This document shows, one piece after another, positions 25,501 through 36,500 of a DNA stretch of 64,000 bases; the stretch's first letter is position 1, and each line of letters starts with the position of its first letter. Source of the stretch: Rhytidiadelphus loreus (taxonomy: Eukaryota > Streptophyta > Bryopsida > Hypnales > Hylocomiaceae). The DNA lies in the NCBI GenBank assembly GCA_947034895.1, contig OX344765.1, positions 2,795,001 to 2,859,000 of the forward strand. The letters are read 5' to 3'. The position numbers and the translations under genes were made by a program. The notes under the pieces are model-generated. The model was not told the origin of the DNA, did no database searches, and saw only the letters and a program-made list of their open reading frames with translations.

Positions 25501-25951
25501 CGAAACCACACGATTCAACCAAAAAACAAGAGAAGGTTTTTTTTTTGTGCAGACATTTCCAACTGTGGGGATTCAAGTATCAATGAATTGAAATTACCTC
25601 CAGTGATGGATGCGATGCTTCCGTTTCTCCGTCTGCACCACTTGCACACACCGCAGGTGCTTTCCTTGATCTGAGGTTTCGGTTCGCCATCACTGATAGA
25701 CTGATCGTCGACAAGAGCACAAGAATGAACCACTGGAGCATGAACTGAATTGCGAAACGGGGACCTTTGACCAGACAGTACTTCTTTGATAATTCTGTAG
25801 AATGGCGGCGCGGTGGAGGAGGGTGTTCATCGAGCTCCTTTAGGGTTTCCCTGGATGGCAAGGATATCGGCTTAGTTGGGAGACTGTAGACTCCCTTGAG
25901 CCTACGCAGCTGATGCGGACTGGGACACGTGGAAGACCCTGAACTGTCCAT
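19593..25951 (-). CDS. ParB-like plus DNA-methylase-like protein, 12 exons
   Basis: Exons on the minus strand: 25951-25598, 24515-24173, 23996-23342, 23247-23058, 22978-22784, 22698-22479, 22323-22088, 21737-21086, 20966-20613, 20527-20254, 20152-19945 and 19848-19593 (TGA). All junctions are GT-AG and phase-consistent, except that exon 6 needs 22 bases (22605-22584) removed to stay open. The model gives about 1,300 residues. Near residue 400, CDGNHRRIAW resembles the ParB/sulfiredoxin DGxHR motif. A Lys/Glu-rich coiled coil follows (KKKLERLEEAKKKTED). Exons 9-12 look like a beta-class N4/N6 DNA methylase: a motif-IV-like segment (LIIVDVPEG), then FMAMLVEGCCEPDSVVVDCS-AATG as motif I, then ACRATRRHILAFEED. 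The catalytic D/N/S-PP-Y/F/W is replaced by DVPE, so activity is doubtful. Starts at 25690 (MANRNLRSRK) or 24491 are alternatives. Lies divergent to the MULE transposase. Role unknown; chromatin or target marking is speculation. Confidence 0.72.
24615..25500 (-). repeat. Tandem 183-bp array inside intron 1 of the methylase-like gene
   Basis: Three near-perfect 183-bp units (phased at 24668, 24851 and 25034) plus variant units contain GGCGTGAAGGCCAACTGATC, a GGTGGGTGGGCAGACCGACA segment and CTCTCGGCACCGAGA. These are the reverse complement of the elements in the 17985-19440 array. Because 183 is a multiple of three, long artificial open frames run through it on the minus strand; they are not genes. 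On the gene model it lies wholly in the first intron (25597-24516). Confidence 0.88.
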
Positions 25952-27452
25952 GAATGTTCTTCCGGATCCACTTTATCGAATTAAATTCTGTCACACTGAA
26001 CCATTCCTTCCTTTTATTTCGGAATTCGTTGACTGTTGGTAGGATAATGATATTTTTGTATGAAATATCAAGACATTATATATCTCAATTGATTATGACC
26101 AATCAGAAATTGAATTATTCAGTTATCATATTGCATGTGATAATTATATCAGATGCCATTTGCAATCACCTGTTCTATGGTATGTGGGGCCTTCATTTAT
26201 CGAAAGATAGGCCTATTTGGAGAAGCAAGTGAAACGGAATGTAGGTAATTTTCATTCCAAGCTTGACATTTATGAAGATCTGAAAAATGAAATTTGGCTA
26301 TTTTCATAAGGCAGATGCTCATCTCTCTTTTATTCTGCACATGGACTCCAACTCTGTAGAATATATGAAAAGCAATGCCTGGATCATATGTAGACTTAAA
26401 TTGCACTATGGGCTCTCTCCATTATGCCAAACACATGTACATTCAGTTTGAGGTTCGTGATCACAGGATCGCACTTGGACCTATTCATTTGTCCTAAATT
26501 GAAAATATACCATTCCTTGATTGTTATTGGATGGTCTATCTCACGTGTCATCAAATTATCTACTTGCTTCACTGGGATTGAATATGTGCTGAATTTCTCA
26601 GAATTCATATTGAAATCCACCTTCTGGACCCGACTGCATCATTGTTCATTATTTCTACATACTATACAGTACGATCACCTTCACCCCAATAATATTATTC
26701 TAGAATGATCCACTTTGGATCAGTGGTTCTGAACATGAAAATTGCACGTCACTTATAAATAGTCATGCACGATTTTCCGAGCATTTGTTGGGGTGACTGT
26801 AAATGACTGGGAGATTCTTCTGTCCGCTCCAATATAAAGGTTCCAGAAATGTGGTGTTATTTGAATAATATCTGACTCCTTATTCACTGGCATGATAATT
26901 TACTTAACGCCTTGGTATCAATTCTCGTCACTGAGAAGTGCATTCATGAGTCACCATAATGACAGATTCACTATTACTCCATTCATCTGAACATCCCAAT
27001 TGTTCTCCATTCATCTGAAATATGGAAATTCGGCAATCTTCGCATTGAGCAATATCCTCTCCATCCTGAATCTATGAATTAGTAATGTCTAAAGTGGTTC
27101 TTCATAATTCTTGATTATCTACATTATACCCTAGAACCAATTCTAGCACTTGTTATTGTACATTATATAAGTTGCTATTTAATATTGTAATGAAGTAGCG
27201 CCTACATCTACAACCATTTACATTTCTGCCGTTGGATACATTAGTGAGAGCCCTAATGAAATTAATGTACAAGTGGCTCTGTCATCAAATATATCCCTTA
27301 AATGGCCGTCAATCTTTCTTCCATCTGCATATATTTAATGTCCTTACATTATTCTACCATTCATTTCTCGCATATGACAACCTCGACTCCATCTTCACAT
27401 GAAAGTCTTCTATGAAGTGACTTTCTTGTCATTTCATTCAAAGGGAGCCACC
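25952..27452. promoter_or_regulatory. Divergent promoter region between methylase-like gene and MULE transposase
   Basis: The two genes of the Mutator-like element point away from each other across this 1.5-kb AT-rich stretch, so it should hold both promoters. No repeated motif like those of the arrays is seen. ATATAAAG at about 26832 and TATATAAG at about 27165 are TATA-like but far from the start codons, so no core promoter is assigned. Confidence 0.45.
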
Positions 27453-28597
27453 ATGGTGTCCACCTCAGTTGCGGTAGTGAGAGTAGATGGGAAGACTGTG
27501 CCTGTAGTTTTTCCTGTAGGAGACCAAGGGTATGCAGTCGTTAGTGCATTTCGATTGAGTGTTCGTTTCTCATTATCGGAGAAGACTATTCATATTGATG
27601 AAGAAGTCTTTGACTCTTCTACTGGAGACATAATTCATACTATTGGCCAGGACCATCTTCCGGAAGGATCTCTTCGTCAGTGGCATTTGCGTTCCGGAAA
27701 ATACGTAGCATACGGTTTGTCCGAACTACCGCGTGTGGCGGGGAGTAGCGAGACTTTTCCTAGTACTGGATCTCTCCTCACTGGCTTGCCTACTCGTGTG
27801 AAGATTGAGCCCGCTGTAAATGTAATAGCACTAGAAAGTAGCGATTCGGACGACGCCTCACCTCCTAGGAAGCTATTTAAACATAGTGCATCTCCTCTAT
27901 TTCGAGGTAGTTGCTCCTCTTCCGTGCCTCTTCTTGATACAATTGCGGAATCAAATTGTATAGGGTTATCAATCATTCCTTATCTTCGCAAGCTCTGTTA
28001 TAGTAAAGGATCTCGGAATCCTTTTAAGAAGGTCGATTACAACACTATTCCTATTCACCAGGTGAACTGTGTTCCACCAGTATTTAATGGTGATGTGATT
28101 TTTGAATTACCGCCTTTAGAACCCTCTAATTCGAGTACTCAAGCGAAGCTCTTAGGCGGAATGGAGAGACGCCATGACGGTCATGTCTAGGCCAATACTC
28201 ACACTACAAATATAAAAAATGAAGACGGACTTACTTTTCGATTAGCTTCATGCGTAGGCCACCTTCGTTGCAACAACTCCTCTTGCGAGTACCTGCATCG
28301 GAAGCACCGTGTTTCAATCATGAATGAAACTGAATGGGAAGGGTCTTCACCTACTCCATTCCAGGCCTCTTGTAGTCCTCCTCCGGGATCGTCTATCACT
28401 TGCAAAAGTTGTTCAGCCGTTCCTACATGTATTGCAAGTTGCCTAGCAAGAATTTATTATGTCGTCGGGAACTGCGACGTCCGTCGTGCTTGTGCTCACT
28501 TTGGATTTCACTCGCACCCGGTGAAAGATGGTGACTACCGTGATTTCAAGGAGAAGACTAAATCACTGATTTCGGACCAGGTCGAAAGGAATCCAGC
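27453..28597 (+). pseudogene. MULE transposase with SWIM finger, 5' part (split by hAT insertion)
   Basis: Start chosen at 27453, where the context GCCACCATGG is ideal; an upstream in-frame ATG lies at 27399. The frame runs to the hAT insertion at 28598 with a single TAG at 28188-28190. The N-terminal half is divergent; after the stop the frame contains a Cys/His-rich segment (CVGHLRCNNSSCEYL) and then ACAHFGFHSHPVKDGDYRDF. I recognise this as typical of a MULE-like transposase family of non-seed plants, from memory of the family and not a search. The frame ends inside the duplicated site at codons N-P-A and continues in the same frame at 54684. The gene is doubly broken, by the 26-kb insertion and by premature TAG codons. 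Confidence 0.75.
28590..28597 (+). repeat. hAT target-site duplication, left copy
   Basis: AATCCAGC is repeated at 54684-54691, immediately outside the hAT terminal repeats. Eight-base duplications are the hallmark of hAT insertion. Confidence 0.95.
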
Positions 28598-28690
28598 CAG
28601 GGTTGTCTTGTCTGACAGAATTTCAAGTTTTTGTGTCTAATAGACGTCGCATGTCGCATGTCGAATTGTCGAGTTGTCGAGTAAGGGCGG
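28598..28690 (+). repeat. Left terminus and subterminal words of the hAT element
   Basis: The 10-bp TIR CAGGGTTGTC is followed by TTGTCTGACAGAATTTCAAG, which is shared with the 370-bp MITE, and by repeated GTCGCATGTCG and TCGAGTTGTCGAG words. The right end (54615-54683) has the same GTCGAGTTGTCGAG words. Confidence 0.85.
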
Positions 28691-28764
28691 TTTTTGTTGT
28701 CATATACGGATTTCGGATTTCAAATTTTTTTACCCCTTGGTAAAACGGACTGTCCTACGTGGCT

Positions 28765-28975
28765 GTGACGTGGCGTGCTTTCTGAGGGGCGACCGCGGGT
28801 AGGGGGCGACCATGGGTAGGGGCGACCGCGGGTAGGGGGGCGACCACGGGTAGGGCGACCTCGGGTCCAAAATCCTGGGCGACTGTGGGTCCGAATCCAG
28901 GGCGACCGCGGGTCCGAAGTCCAGGGCGACTGCGGGTCCGAAATCCAGGGCGACCACGGGTCCTACTTCATGGGC
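28765..28975 (+). repeat. GC-motif cluster near the left hAT end
   Basis: Roughly ten copies of GGCGACCGCGGGT, GGCGACCATGGGT and GGCGACTGCGGGTCC occur in tandem with short spacers. It is the counterpart of the cluster at 54060-54520 close to the right end. Confidence 0.85.
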
Positions 28976-29487
28976 TACAAGTCTGGGGCCCCCACAACAT
29001 TTTTTTTCCAATATTTATTCTTCAACCAACACATTCCACGGCAAATCGGCAATATATAAGCATTGAATTATATGCTCGGTACGTACCAAAGCAAATGAAC
29101 ATGCATTATGTAATGATATATCATGGGACAATCAATTCATAAGCCTAAAACATAATAATAATAAAAACCTTGGACAATAATCATATTAATTTAAATGGAA
29201 CTGCGTACATACATAGGGATGATCTTCACAATTGAGTACCAAGACCACTCCTGTTTGAAATTGCACACTTATTTGCAAAAAATACAAATACCTTCATTAA
29301 TCATCATTGTCAACACCAAAGTACCTTTTACAATCTTCCTGACTTTGTGAAGCCAAGTGATGGACTACACAAAATTCAAAATCTACCTATTTCATTACAA
29401 GCTTTGGCAACAAATCTTCACTACAAGGCATTGATGTTAAATCCTTATAGTACTATTTGAAGGCCTCCACATCTATAATGCAACACA
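28976..29487. other. AT-rich 3' flank of the hAT transposase gene, no gene seen
   Basis: About 0.5 kb lies between the terminal motif cluster and the stop codon of the downstream transposase-linked frame. It probably contains the 3' UTR of the minus-strand transcript. No motif is assigned. Confidence 0.4.
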
Positions 29488-30745
29488 TTACATTGTGAAG
29501 GTAGAATCGCTTTCCGCTTCATCTGCATTGGGGTCGGTGTCTTCATGTGGCCCACTACTGTCACTAGCTCCTGAGACCTCGTTTTCATCATCCTCTTTGC
29601 TTGTAGGTTGAAGGATCACCTCACGTTCCACCTCAGAGTTCAAATTTCGCACTTGCGTTTCTAAACCACCAACAACTTCGGCTAGCACTAATCGCTTTGT
29701 CGGCCTCGATGCATCAGTGGTTCCATTGATAATAGGGCCTGTCGGTCGCTCAAGCACCTGCTGCCCAACATGTTGACGCTCTGCTCTCGTTGCTGTGCTT
29801 GATGGCCAAGGATTACGAGTGGAATTTCGTTCTCCAATGACAAATGGATGGATCGCATGGTTTTGACGCTTGGGGTTCCGTGTCAGTCTGTCTTGCGTCT
29901 TGCGGGTTCGTTTATTTCCTGATTTGGAGTGTTCACGCGATCGCCTGGATGATTCTCCAGGGCCTGACATCAACGAGGCCGGAGTAGGTTGTGGAGCTGA
30001 GCCATGAACTCCTTCATCAACGATTTGTCGTAGATCATTATGTGTCGGCGACCTTGTTAGAGGAGTTGGTACTATCCTCGATGTTGTGGTAATGTCTACA
30101 CTTGCAGGGCGATTGGACCCACGGGTACGGGTCTCGTTGAATACCACTTGCAATGGCGCATCTGAATCGTACACCCTAGTTTCTGTTGCAGTGTTGTTGG
30201 TCGGTGCTAAACTTGGACGAACTGCAGGTACCTCTTCAATATGCGACACCTCTTCTTGCCTTTCACCCTGTACATTAACTCGTACACCACTTCGGAGATT
30301 CATTGGCATACTAGGCGGCAGACATGTGGCAATTGGAGACCTTACAAGCTCCATTTGATCTGCCAATGGAATATCTGCACCGTCATTGTTGTCATCAGGA
30401 GTTCTTTCCCTCGTTGGGTCTGCATTGATTACCGGAAATGCATCCCAAGCCGACACATGAGGGGCTTCGTCTCTGCGGTGGTGCGACGCCTCTGGAGAGC
30501 TCAATCCATCATCATCACCCACGAAAGTGTTGTGGTATCGTCCTCGTGGAGGACTACCTACACAGGGCACCATACCAGCCCATCTATTTCCACGGAGGCG
30601 TTCTTCTACTACCACACGTCTCTATTCTTCTCTCAAATCTCTAAACCTAACTTCATCTTCGTCCCCCGAAGAATATGGTTCTTCATTCTCTTCATCTGTA
30701 TCTCCATCTACAAGGTACTTTTCGTAGAATAGTGCTGGATTGTGT
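29488..30745 (-). pseudogene. C-terminal extension of the hAT protein, or second frame of the transposase transcript
   Basis: After the transposase frame ends at 30692, the +1 frame continues as coding-like sequence: NPALFYEKYLVDGD, then an acidic stretch, then DLREE, a TAG at 30622-30624, RRVVVEERLRGNRW and about 370 more residues to TAA at 29488. The region is Arg/Ser/Thr-rich and has no recognised domain. Many hAT proteins end soon after the dimerisation domain with an acidic tail, so the first part (to about 30625) very likely belongs to the transposase and was displaced by one base. The remainder may be the same protein's low-complexity C terminus or an untranslated relic. Confidence 0.5.
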
Positions 30746-32773
30746 CCTTGTTTCACGTTCCAATTTGTTGTTGGTGTAGATATACACCAACATCTCAGCC
30801 TTCTTTGTGGCTAGGCGATTACGCACTTTATCGTGTACAAACGAATACATGCTCCAGTTTCTTTCACAAGATGATGCTGAGCATGTCAAAGACAAAACTC
30901 TCCTTGCTATTTTTGGAAGAGCGTTCCCACCCACACGATTCCACCATTGATGAGGCAACAAGTTACATCGAGTAACATCTGGAGCCTCTTGTAATGGATC
31001 AAAGGGACCCGACTTCTCTTCAAATTCCGTCAACTCAGCAATTGCTTCATCTTCATCCACATTCAATGGTCTGCTCAATTTTTTGATGACTCGATTCAAT
31101 GCCCGCTTTGCCTCTCCATTGTTATGAAGCTCTTCCACATCTGTCAAATACGGGTTCAACAATGCCCCTGCATAATGGAGGTCCGTGCGCATCAACTTCC
31201 AACGAGCATCAAATTGTTTTAGGAACTTTGTCGCGGTCTGCTCATCAAGAAAGAACGGAGCCTCCTTTAAAGTGCACACGTGCTGACGAAGGCTACTCAT
31301 TATTATCCAAGCTTTCGGCATCGCCAGTATTTTGCCATCGAACTGGCGCAGAGCAAGAATCACTGGAAGAACCATGTGCTGGAAATTACCGCATTCCACC
31401 CAAAACACTTCCGAAACTATGTCCTCTCGCGCTTTACGGGCCCGCTCTCTTGTAATGAGTCCGTTTGTTCTGCTGACCAAACTATTCTCAAATGGCATAT
31501 ACGTCTCGTCCCCCACCACGAATTGAAGCGCTTGTTTGCACTCTACCAAACGGTCTATCATGAGAAAATGCACTGCGAAGCGTGTGGCCGCGGGAAGTCT
31601 CAATGACTTCTTCGGTGAGTACTTACGGAAGAGACCCAAAGTCAAGTGGTACTTCTTTATAAACTTCACAATTGCCCTGGCCTTATCCACTAGATCTTTG
31701 ATCCTTTTTTCCTTTCCCCAGTCTTCCAAAAGTAAGTCCAATATATGTGCGGCACATCCTTGCGTATACATGTGGGGATACCTTGCTTGCAACTCGCGCA
31801 TTGACCCTGTCATTACGGAAGCATTGTCTGTACACAATTGGACAATATTTCCTGGTCCCACCTGCTCTATGTAGGTAGCCATTGTATTCACCGTATACGC
31901 CATGTCTTTCCTCTCTCCTGTGGTGTCAACCGATCCCAGGAAAACATCACCCGCAGGGCAAACGAGCATCATATTCAACAAGGGACGGTGATTTGTATCT
32001 GACCATCCATCTGAATAGATAGTGGCTCCATATTGGGTAATAGAACTCTTTGTTCGACTACTGACCATTTTCGTAACAGCCTCCTTCTTCACATCAAGTA
32101 GTTTAGTGCGCACCGCATTGTACGATGGCGGGGAATATGGAAATCCACATGTCGAAGTTGCTTTCACAGCATTCACAAAGGCTGGGTGCCGCACCACATT
32201 GAATGCAATGTTAGCCTCATAAAAGAAAGAAGCCCATAGTCTGTCCAAGTTTTGTCTTTCATTGACCCGGAATGATTCATCCATGCTTTGTTGACGAGAA
32301 ATCGAGGTTGAGCGCATCCTTCTCACCGTCACAGGAGTAGAATTCGTTGAATCTGGATTACGAGGCGGTGCATTAGGTGCTTCTGTCCTGTCGCTTGGGT
32401 CTACAGACCCTTCCACTGATGCATCCACAGTATACCCTGCAACGGACTCAGCAACAACATCAACCTCAAGATCTACTCCATGCATCTCCTCCAAACTCAT
32501 TTCTTTTGGTACAATCCCTTCACAGTTTCTGAATAATTCGAGGACTACGGATGGAATACGTTTACAACGTTCCACTGTTGATGTACGGGGGTAACCAAAG
32601 TGACCAAATGCCCGCTTCCGCACGAAAACTTTGTTCCAACCACAAAAAATACAAGTCCTCGTATTTGCGGAACGAGCGGGGTTCGTTTCAATAACCAACC
32701 AGGGATCCCACTCCTTTGTGGCTCTTCGAGTATCATTTATGTTCGTCTTCCTCCCCGCTCCTCGGTTTGCCAT
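30692..32773 (-). CDS. hAT-family transposase (BED-like finger, DUF659-like core, hAT dimerisation domain)
   Basis: ATG at 32773 (MANRGAGRKTN) is preferred to an upstream in-frame ATG at 32959 because the extra residues are not family-like. About 693 residues follow. The N terminus has a BED-like zinc finger (CIFCGWNKV, then H and C residues). The middle has the catalytic-core signatures of the DUF659/hAT group (YSDGWSDTNHRPLLNMMLV; VQLCTDNASVM; CAAHILDLLLEDWG). The C terminus has the dimerisation motif (WWNRVGG, SASSCERNWSMYSFVH, KVRNRL). The enzyme would cut and join the element at its TIRs in the nucleus. The frame is uninterrupted, but its end at 30692 seems to result from a one-base shift near 30690-30760. 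A motif cluster lies about 290-640 bp upstream. Confidence 0.9.
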   Translation of the reverse strand: MANRGAGRKTNINDTRRATKEWDPWLVIETNPARSANTRTCIFCGWNKVFVRKRAFGHFGYPRTSTVERCKRIPSVVLELFRNCEGIVPKEMSLEEMHGVDLEVDVVAESVAGYTVDASVEGSVDPSDRTEAPNAPPRNPDSTNSTPVTVRRMRSTSISRQQSMDESFRVNERQNLDRLWASFFYEANIAFNVVRHPAFVNAVKATSTCGFPYSPPSYNAVRTKLLDVKKEAVTKMVSSRTKSSITQYGATIYSDGWSDTNHRPLLNMMLVCPAGDVFLGSVDTTGERKDMAYTVNTMATYIEQVGPGNIVQLCTDNASVMTGSMRELQARYPHMYTQGCAAHILDLLLEDWGKEKRIKDLVDKARAIVKFIKKYHLTLGLFRKYSPKKSLRLPAATRFAVHFLMIDRLVECKQALQFVVGDETYMPFENSLVSRTNGLITRERARKAREDIVSEVFWVECGNFQHMVLPVILALRQFDGKILAMPKAWIIMSSLRQHVCTLKEAPFFLDEQTATKFLKQFDARWKLMRTDLHYAGALLNPYLTDVEELHNNGEAKRALNRVIKKLSRPLNVDEDEAIAELTEFEEKSGPFDPLQEAPDVTRCNLLPHQWWNRVGGNALPKIARRVLSLTCSASSCERNWSMYSFVHDKVRNRLATKKAEMLVYIYTNNKLERETRTQSSTILRKVPCRWRYR

Positions 32774-33059
32774 ATTGTTTATCTGATATGCGTTATTCCA
32801 AACCGAAACGTATATGTACCCAAGTGCTTCGGAAAAAAAATTATGACAAAGCCACCGCTTCGAGTAGTTTTCTAACCACTCAAAGCAAGGTTGTTGCCCT
32901 CTGAAGAATATAACATTGCATGAAGCCTCTTGAGAAGATCCAAGCCATATGTTCATCAACAGAGCAATGGAAATCCAATGTTGTTCCTCTACATTTATAG
33001 TGCTTTCGGTCTTCCCTCCACACGCTCCAAGGATGGTTTTAGGGCGCCGCTATCAAACT

Positions 33060-33415
33060 CTATTACACCCGAGGTCGCCCTACCCGACCGCTGGTCCACC
33101 TCCAGGCATATGGAGGCGCGCGCCTTTGCAGTAGTCGACTTCAGGTCACATGGTGCGAACGCGGGTTCCGGCAGGCGACTTCGGGTCTGAAATAGGGCGA
33201 ACGCGGGTCCAGGGAGGGCGACTTCGGGTCCAGGTGGGGCGACTTCGGGTCTAGGGAGGGCGACTTCGGGTCCCGGATGGGCGACTTCGGGTCTCAGACG
33301 GGCGACTTCGGGTCCCACATGGGCAACTTCGGGTCTCAGATGGGCGACTTCGGGTTTCATGGGAGACTTCGAGTGCCATGGGCGACCTCGGGGGAAAGAA
33401 GGGCGACTTCATGTG
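33060..33415 (+). promoter_or_regulatory. GC-motif cluster upstream of the hAT transposase
   Basis: About ten copies of GGGCGACTTCGGGTCC-type words with 5-15 bp spacers, plus GCGAACGCGGGT variants, lie 290-640 bp upstream of the transposase start. Position and repetition suggest a promoter element or a transposase-binding site; neither is shown. Confidence 0.75.
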
Positions 33416-33900
33416 CATAAAGATTAACTTAACCCCTAAAGGACCATTGTCCCCTCAAGGAACAATATGGATTTTGGGCAAGTTCCTATGATCTCAATTT
33501 TTAATGAATTTTTTGGAAACTATCTCATAATATACAAGAGCTTATTACCTTTATGGGAATATAAATTTTGTTGCAATTGGTACCTGGGATTCCGGGAACA
33601 AAAGTTATGGCATCTTTAACATAATTTGTAAGGAAGTAAGGAACGTCTCAGGGCAGAAAAAGAAATCTACAATAATTTGAAATTAATTTTTTAATTTTTT
33701 TCTTCTTAAAGGTCATATTTTTGTCTACATGTGTAGCTTTGATTCATTCCATTTTGATTAGTAATGTGAAAGTTATGAACAATATTGTTTGGCAAGCAAT
33801 CAAAATGAAATGATTCAAAGTTTTTCACATAGATATAAATCATAAGAAATTAAGAACCAATTTCAATATCAATTTTGTTATTGGAAATGCCTTGTCATTT

Positions 33901-34600
33901 GTGAAGAATATCATTAATTTTTCGGGGGACCAACTGAATGCTAAGTATTGAAAACTACTTATCATACAAAAACATTTGAACCACGTAGTGAGAAGTTCTA
34001 AAATTTGGTAGGCTTCAAATTTAATCCTTTAAAAAATGTTGTGCCAAAGGAGATACTACAAATTTTATTCATGTTTCCCTTCTAAATATCACTATGATGC
34101 CAAAACAAACTATTTCACTCCTTACGGGTTTAGGATTTAGGAATATCTTCAAATCTATAGTAAACTTTATTTATTTTCACATCGTAGGAAGATCTTGCAA
34201 TTGATGTACATGGCAAACTAGAAATTGTATGAAGTTGTTCAAATATAAATAATTGTTTGGATGTTCGGTATGAATTTCTTAAAAAGACAATGGTATTATT
34301 ACATTGTTGGTATTTTGTGTAAATGAAAGCACAAAAGTCTACGTAGAAAACTGACCTACAACACATGCAATAAATGTATTTGACATGTGTCTAATCATCA
34401 AGAATTAGATCTTCAAAACACATAAAGGCTAATTCATATAGGAATATTTATATATCTTTATTGAAGAAACAAAACATGGACCCCATTGTACAACATGAAG
34501 TGGTTCTAAAGGTCAAAGCAACCCTTCCGATACACACAAGTTTAGAAAAACAACTACCTATTAGTCTATTATTTACTAGAAGACTACCTCTAGCCCAAAA
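33901..34600. other. AT-rich 3' flank of a WCHI gene, no gene seen
   Basis: This AT-rich segment follows the stop codon of the minus-strand WCHI gene. No coding or RNA motif is visible. Confidence 0.35.
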
Positions 34601-36178
34601 TCATGCAACATCCGTATTGGCCTCCTCTTCCCTTTTCTTCTTCATGACTTCAAACTCATGGGCCGCAATTCTATAAGCACTCTTCAAAAGGGGTAGGTCA
34701 TGGTTCCACATCTTGTTTTTGATCCAAAAATTCTTGAACGTTCTCGCATAACCAATGTGTGCAGTCCGGAAATCTATGTGCTTCTGAAACTGGTGTTCAA
34801 GCTTCTTCAAAGAAACTAACTTCTGCTTCAAGGAAGCTACCTCTGATGTCAGCACACAATGCTCTTCATCTACTAATAATGCATCCAAAGCCATTGGAAG
34901 GTCAATGGGGCCTACAACCGTTGTTTCTTTTAGGTCATTCAACCTTGACTACGCCTCTTCCACAGCTTTCCTTTCGGTATTCAATCGGTTTTCTTCTGCC
35001 AAACACTCTTCCATTATTTTGGCCATTCGTTTATCCAAGAACGGGGTGGAATTTGAGGTAGAGCCTCCATCTTTGCCTTTATTGAATTTCAAATAAAATT
35101 GCTCTAGCTCGTCCATTTCCTTTTGTTGAACTGACAAACGAACTTTCCCGCTTATGATTAGTGCTTCAAGGGTGTGCTCATCGTTGTCCTGAATGTCACC
35201 ACCAGTGCGTTCACGCTGCCTTTCACATTCCATTTCTATTTCTACCAGTCTACCAAGAATAGCCTTCAACTGGGCTTTATAAGCTTCTTTTCCTTGCCTC
35301 CTCGTGTCTTCAAGATATAATACTTCCCTTCCTGCTTCTTGAAGAGGTAGTTCTTCACATGAATCAAAAATCACCAATGCTTGTTCAGCATCTCGTTGCA
35401 ACCCGATCTCGCCCTCCTCCTTGTCTTCCTCCATTTCTCGCATGCGTGCATATACATGTTGAAGAACTTCGTCTTCCTCAAGATGACGGAAGTGCATTGG
35501 CTCCAACAATCTAAGAGGCGCGACATGCAATACTACTGCCCCTTCTGAGTCTCCAACAAAAGGTACCACCGCTGCCATATTTTCTTCAAGTATTGGATCT
35601 TCATTTGGGGGCATAGGGTCTGCAATGTCTTCTTCATCCGAGTCGGTGGAGGTGGACGACTGGCCCCAATTGTAGTCTTCATCCGACACTTCTTCTTTGA
35701 AATGTTTTTTGGGCCCTAATCCATCCTTCGGATTATTTGATGGATCCGCCCTTGGAATGTCTTTGGTAGTGGGAACTATGCTATTGGGGGTTTTCTTAAT
35801 GGTCCTCCAATCCACAGTTCGTCGCAATTGTAGCTCTGCATAGACCATTTGGCATATACCCAATGAAACTTGACTCCCCTTCACTGTTGGTTTTTGATAT
35901 AATGTCCGGTAAACTTCGATGCACCGTTGAACAAATGCATCATCTCTGCAGTAGTGAAGATTAGCATTGTTTTGGCTGATATGGACATCGTGCCGGAAGT
36001 AAGGGAATAGCTTATCGATATGGCACCACCCTACGTAGGCCTTGCAAGTGTTGAACGTCCAATCCGATTGCACGTTTTGCCAATTTGGAAATGCCCTTGC
36101 TATTGGGTCCAAAAGGATGGCTACATTCCGACTATGGCGCTCTCCTTTCTTCTTTGCCTTCTTAAAGGGGGGGGCCAT
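34601..36178 (-). CDS. WCHI-family cargo protein 1 (one in-frame TAG)
   Basis: Function unknown. ATG at 36178 lies in the context CCATGG. A basic N terminus (KKAKKKGERHSRN) leads into a conserved domain of about 110 residues: VAILLDPIARAFPNWQ, YVGWCHIDKLFPYFRHDVH, FVQRCIEVYRTLY and MVYAELQLRRTVDWRTIKK. The same domain is present in the genes at 47931 and 51386. An acidic Ser-rich stretch (SSTSTDSDEED) and long coiled-coil-like segments follow. The frame is interrupted only by TAG at 34949-34951 (between VEEA and SRLNDLKE) and resumes to TGA at 34601, for about 525 residues. A glutamine at the TAG would fit the helix. A motif cluster lies 190-320 bp upstream of the start. Proposed roles (chromatin, transposition accessory or host defence) are all speculative. 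Confidence 0.65.
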
Positions 36179-36369
36179 GGTGAATATAGGATGTGTTGGT
36201 ATCCTCCAAGTGCTCAGAAAGTATGGTCTTCCACAATCGACGACAACACAAAAAGTGTCCTAGACACAAGATTCCAGTGCACGAACACGCATCCAGACGC
36301 TTGAAAGCATATGGAAGCCGATGCACAGCACTGGAAAAGAAAGTGGCAGCTCGCGTCCCAAGCGACCGC

Positions 36370-36500
36370 ATTTGTACCCGAAGTCGCCCTGGGCGCGTGC
36401 GGGATCAGGGTTTAGGGGGGCGAGTGCGTTAAGTGGGGCGACCGCGGGTCCAGGAAGGGCGCGTGCGGCTTCAGGGCGACCGCGGGTCCAGGGAAAGGTA
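36370..36500 (+). promoter_or_regulatory. GC-motif cluster upstream of WCHI gene 1
   Basis: Contains GGGGCGACCGCGGGTCCAGG, GGGCGCGTGCGG and GGGCGACCGCGGGTCCAGGG, 190-320 bp 5' of the start codon at 36178. Same motif family as the other clusters. Confidence 0.7.

Noticed and set aside
24445..25576. Three overlapping minus-strand frames of 218-365 residues with internal repeats
   Set aside because: They arise because the 183-bp tandem unit is a multiple of three; the array is open in all three frames and sits in an intron.
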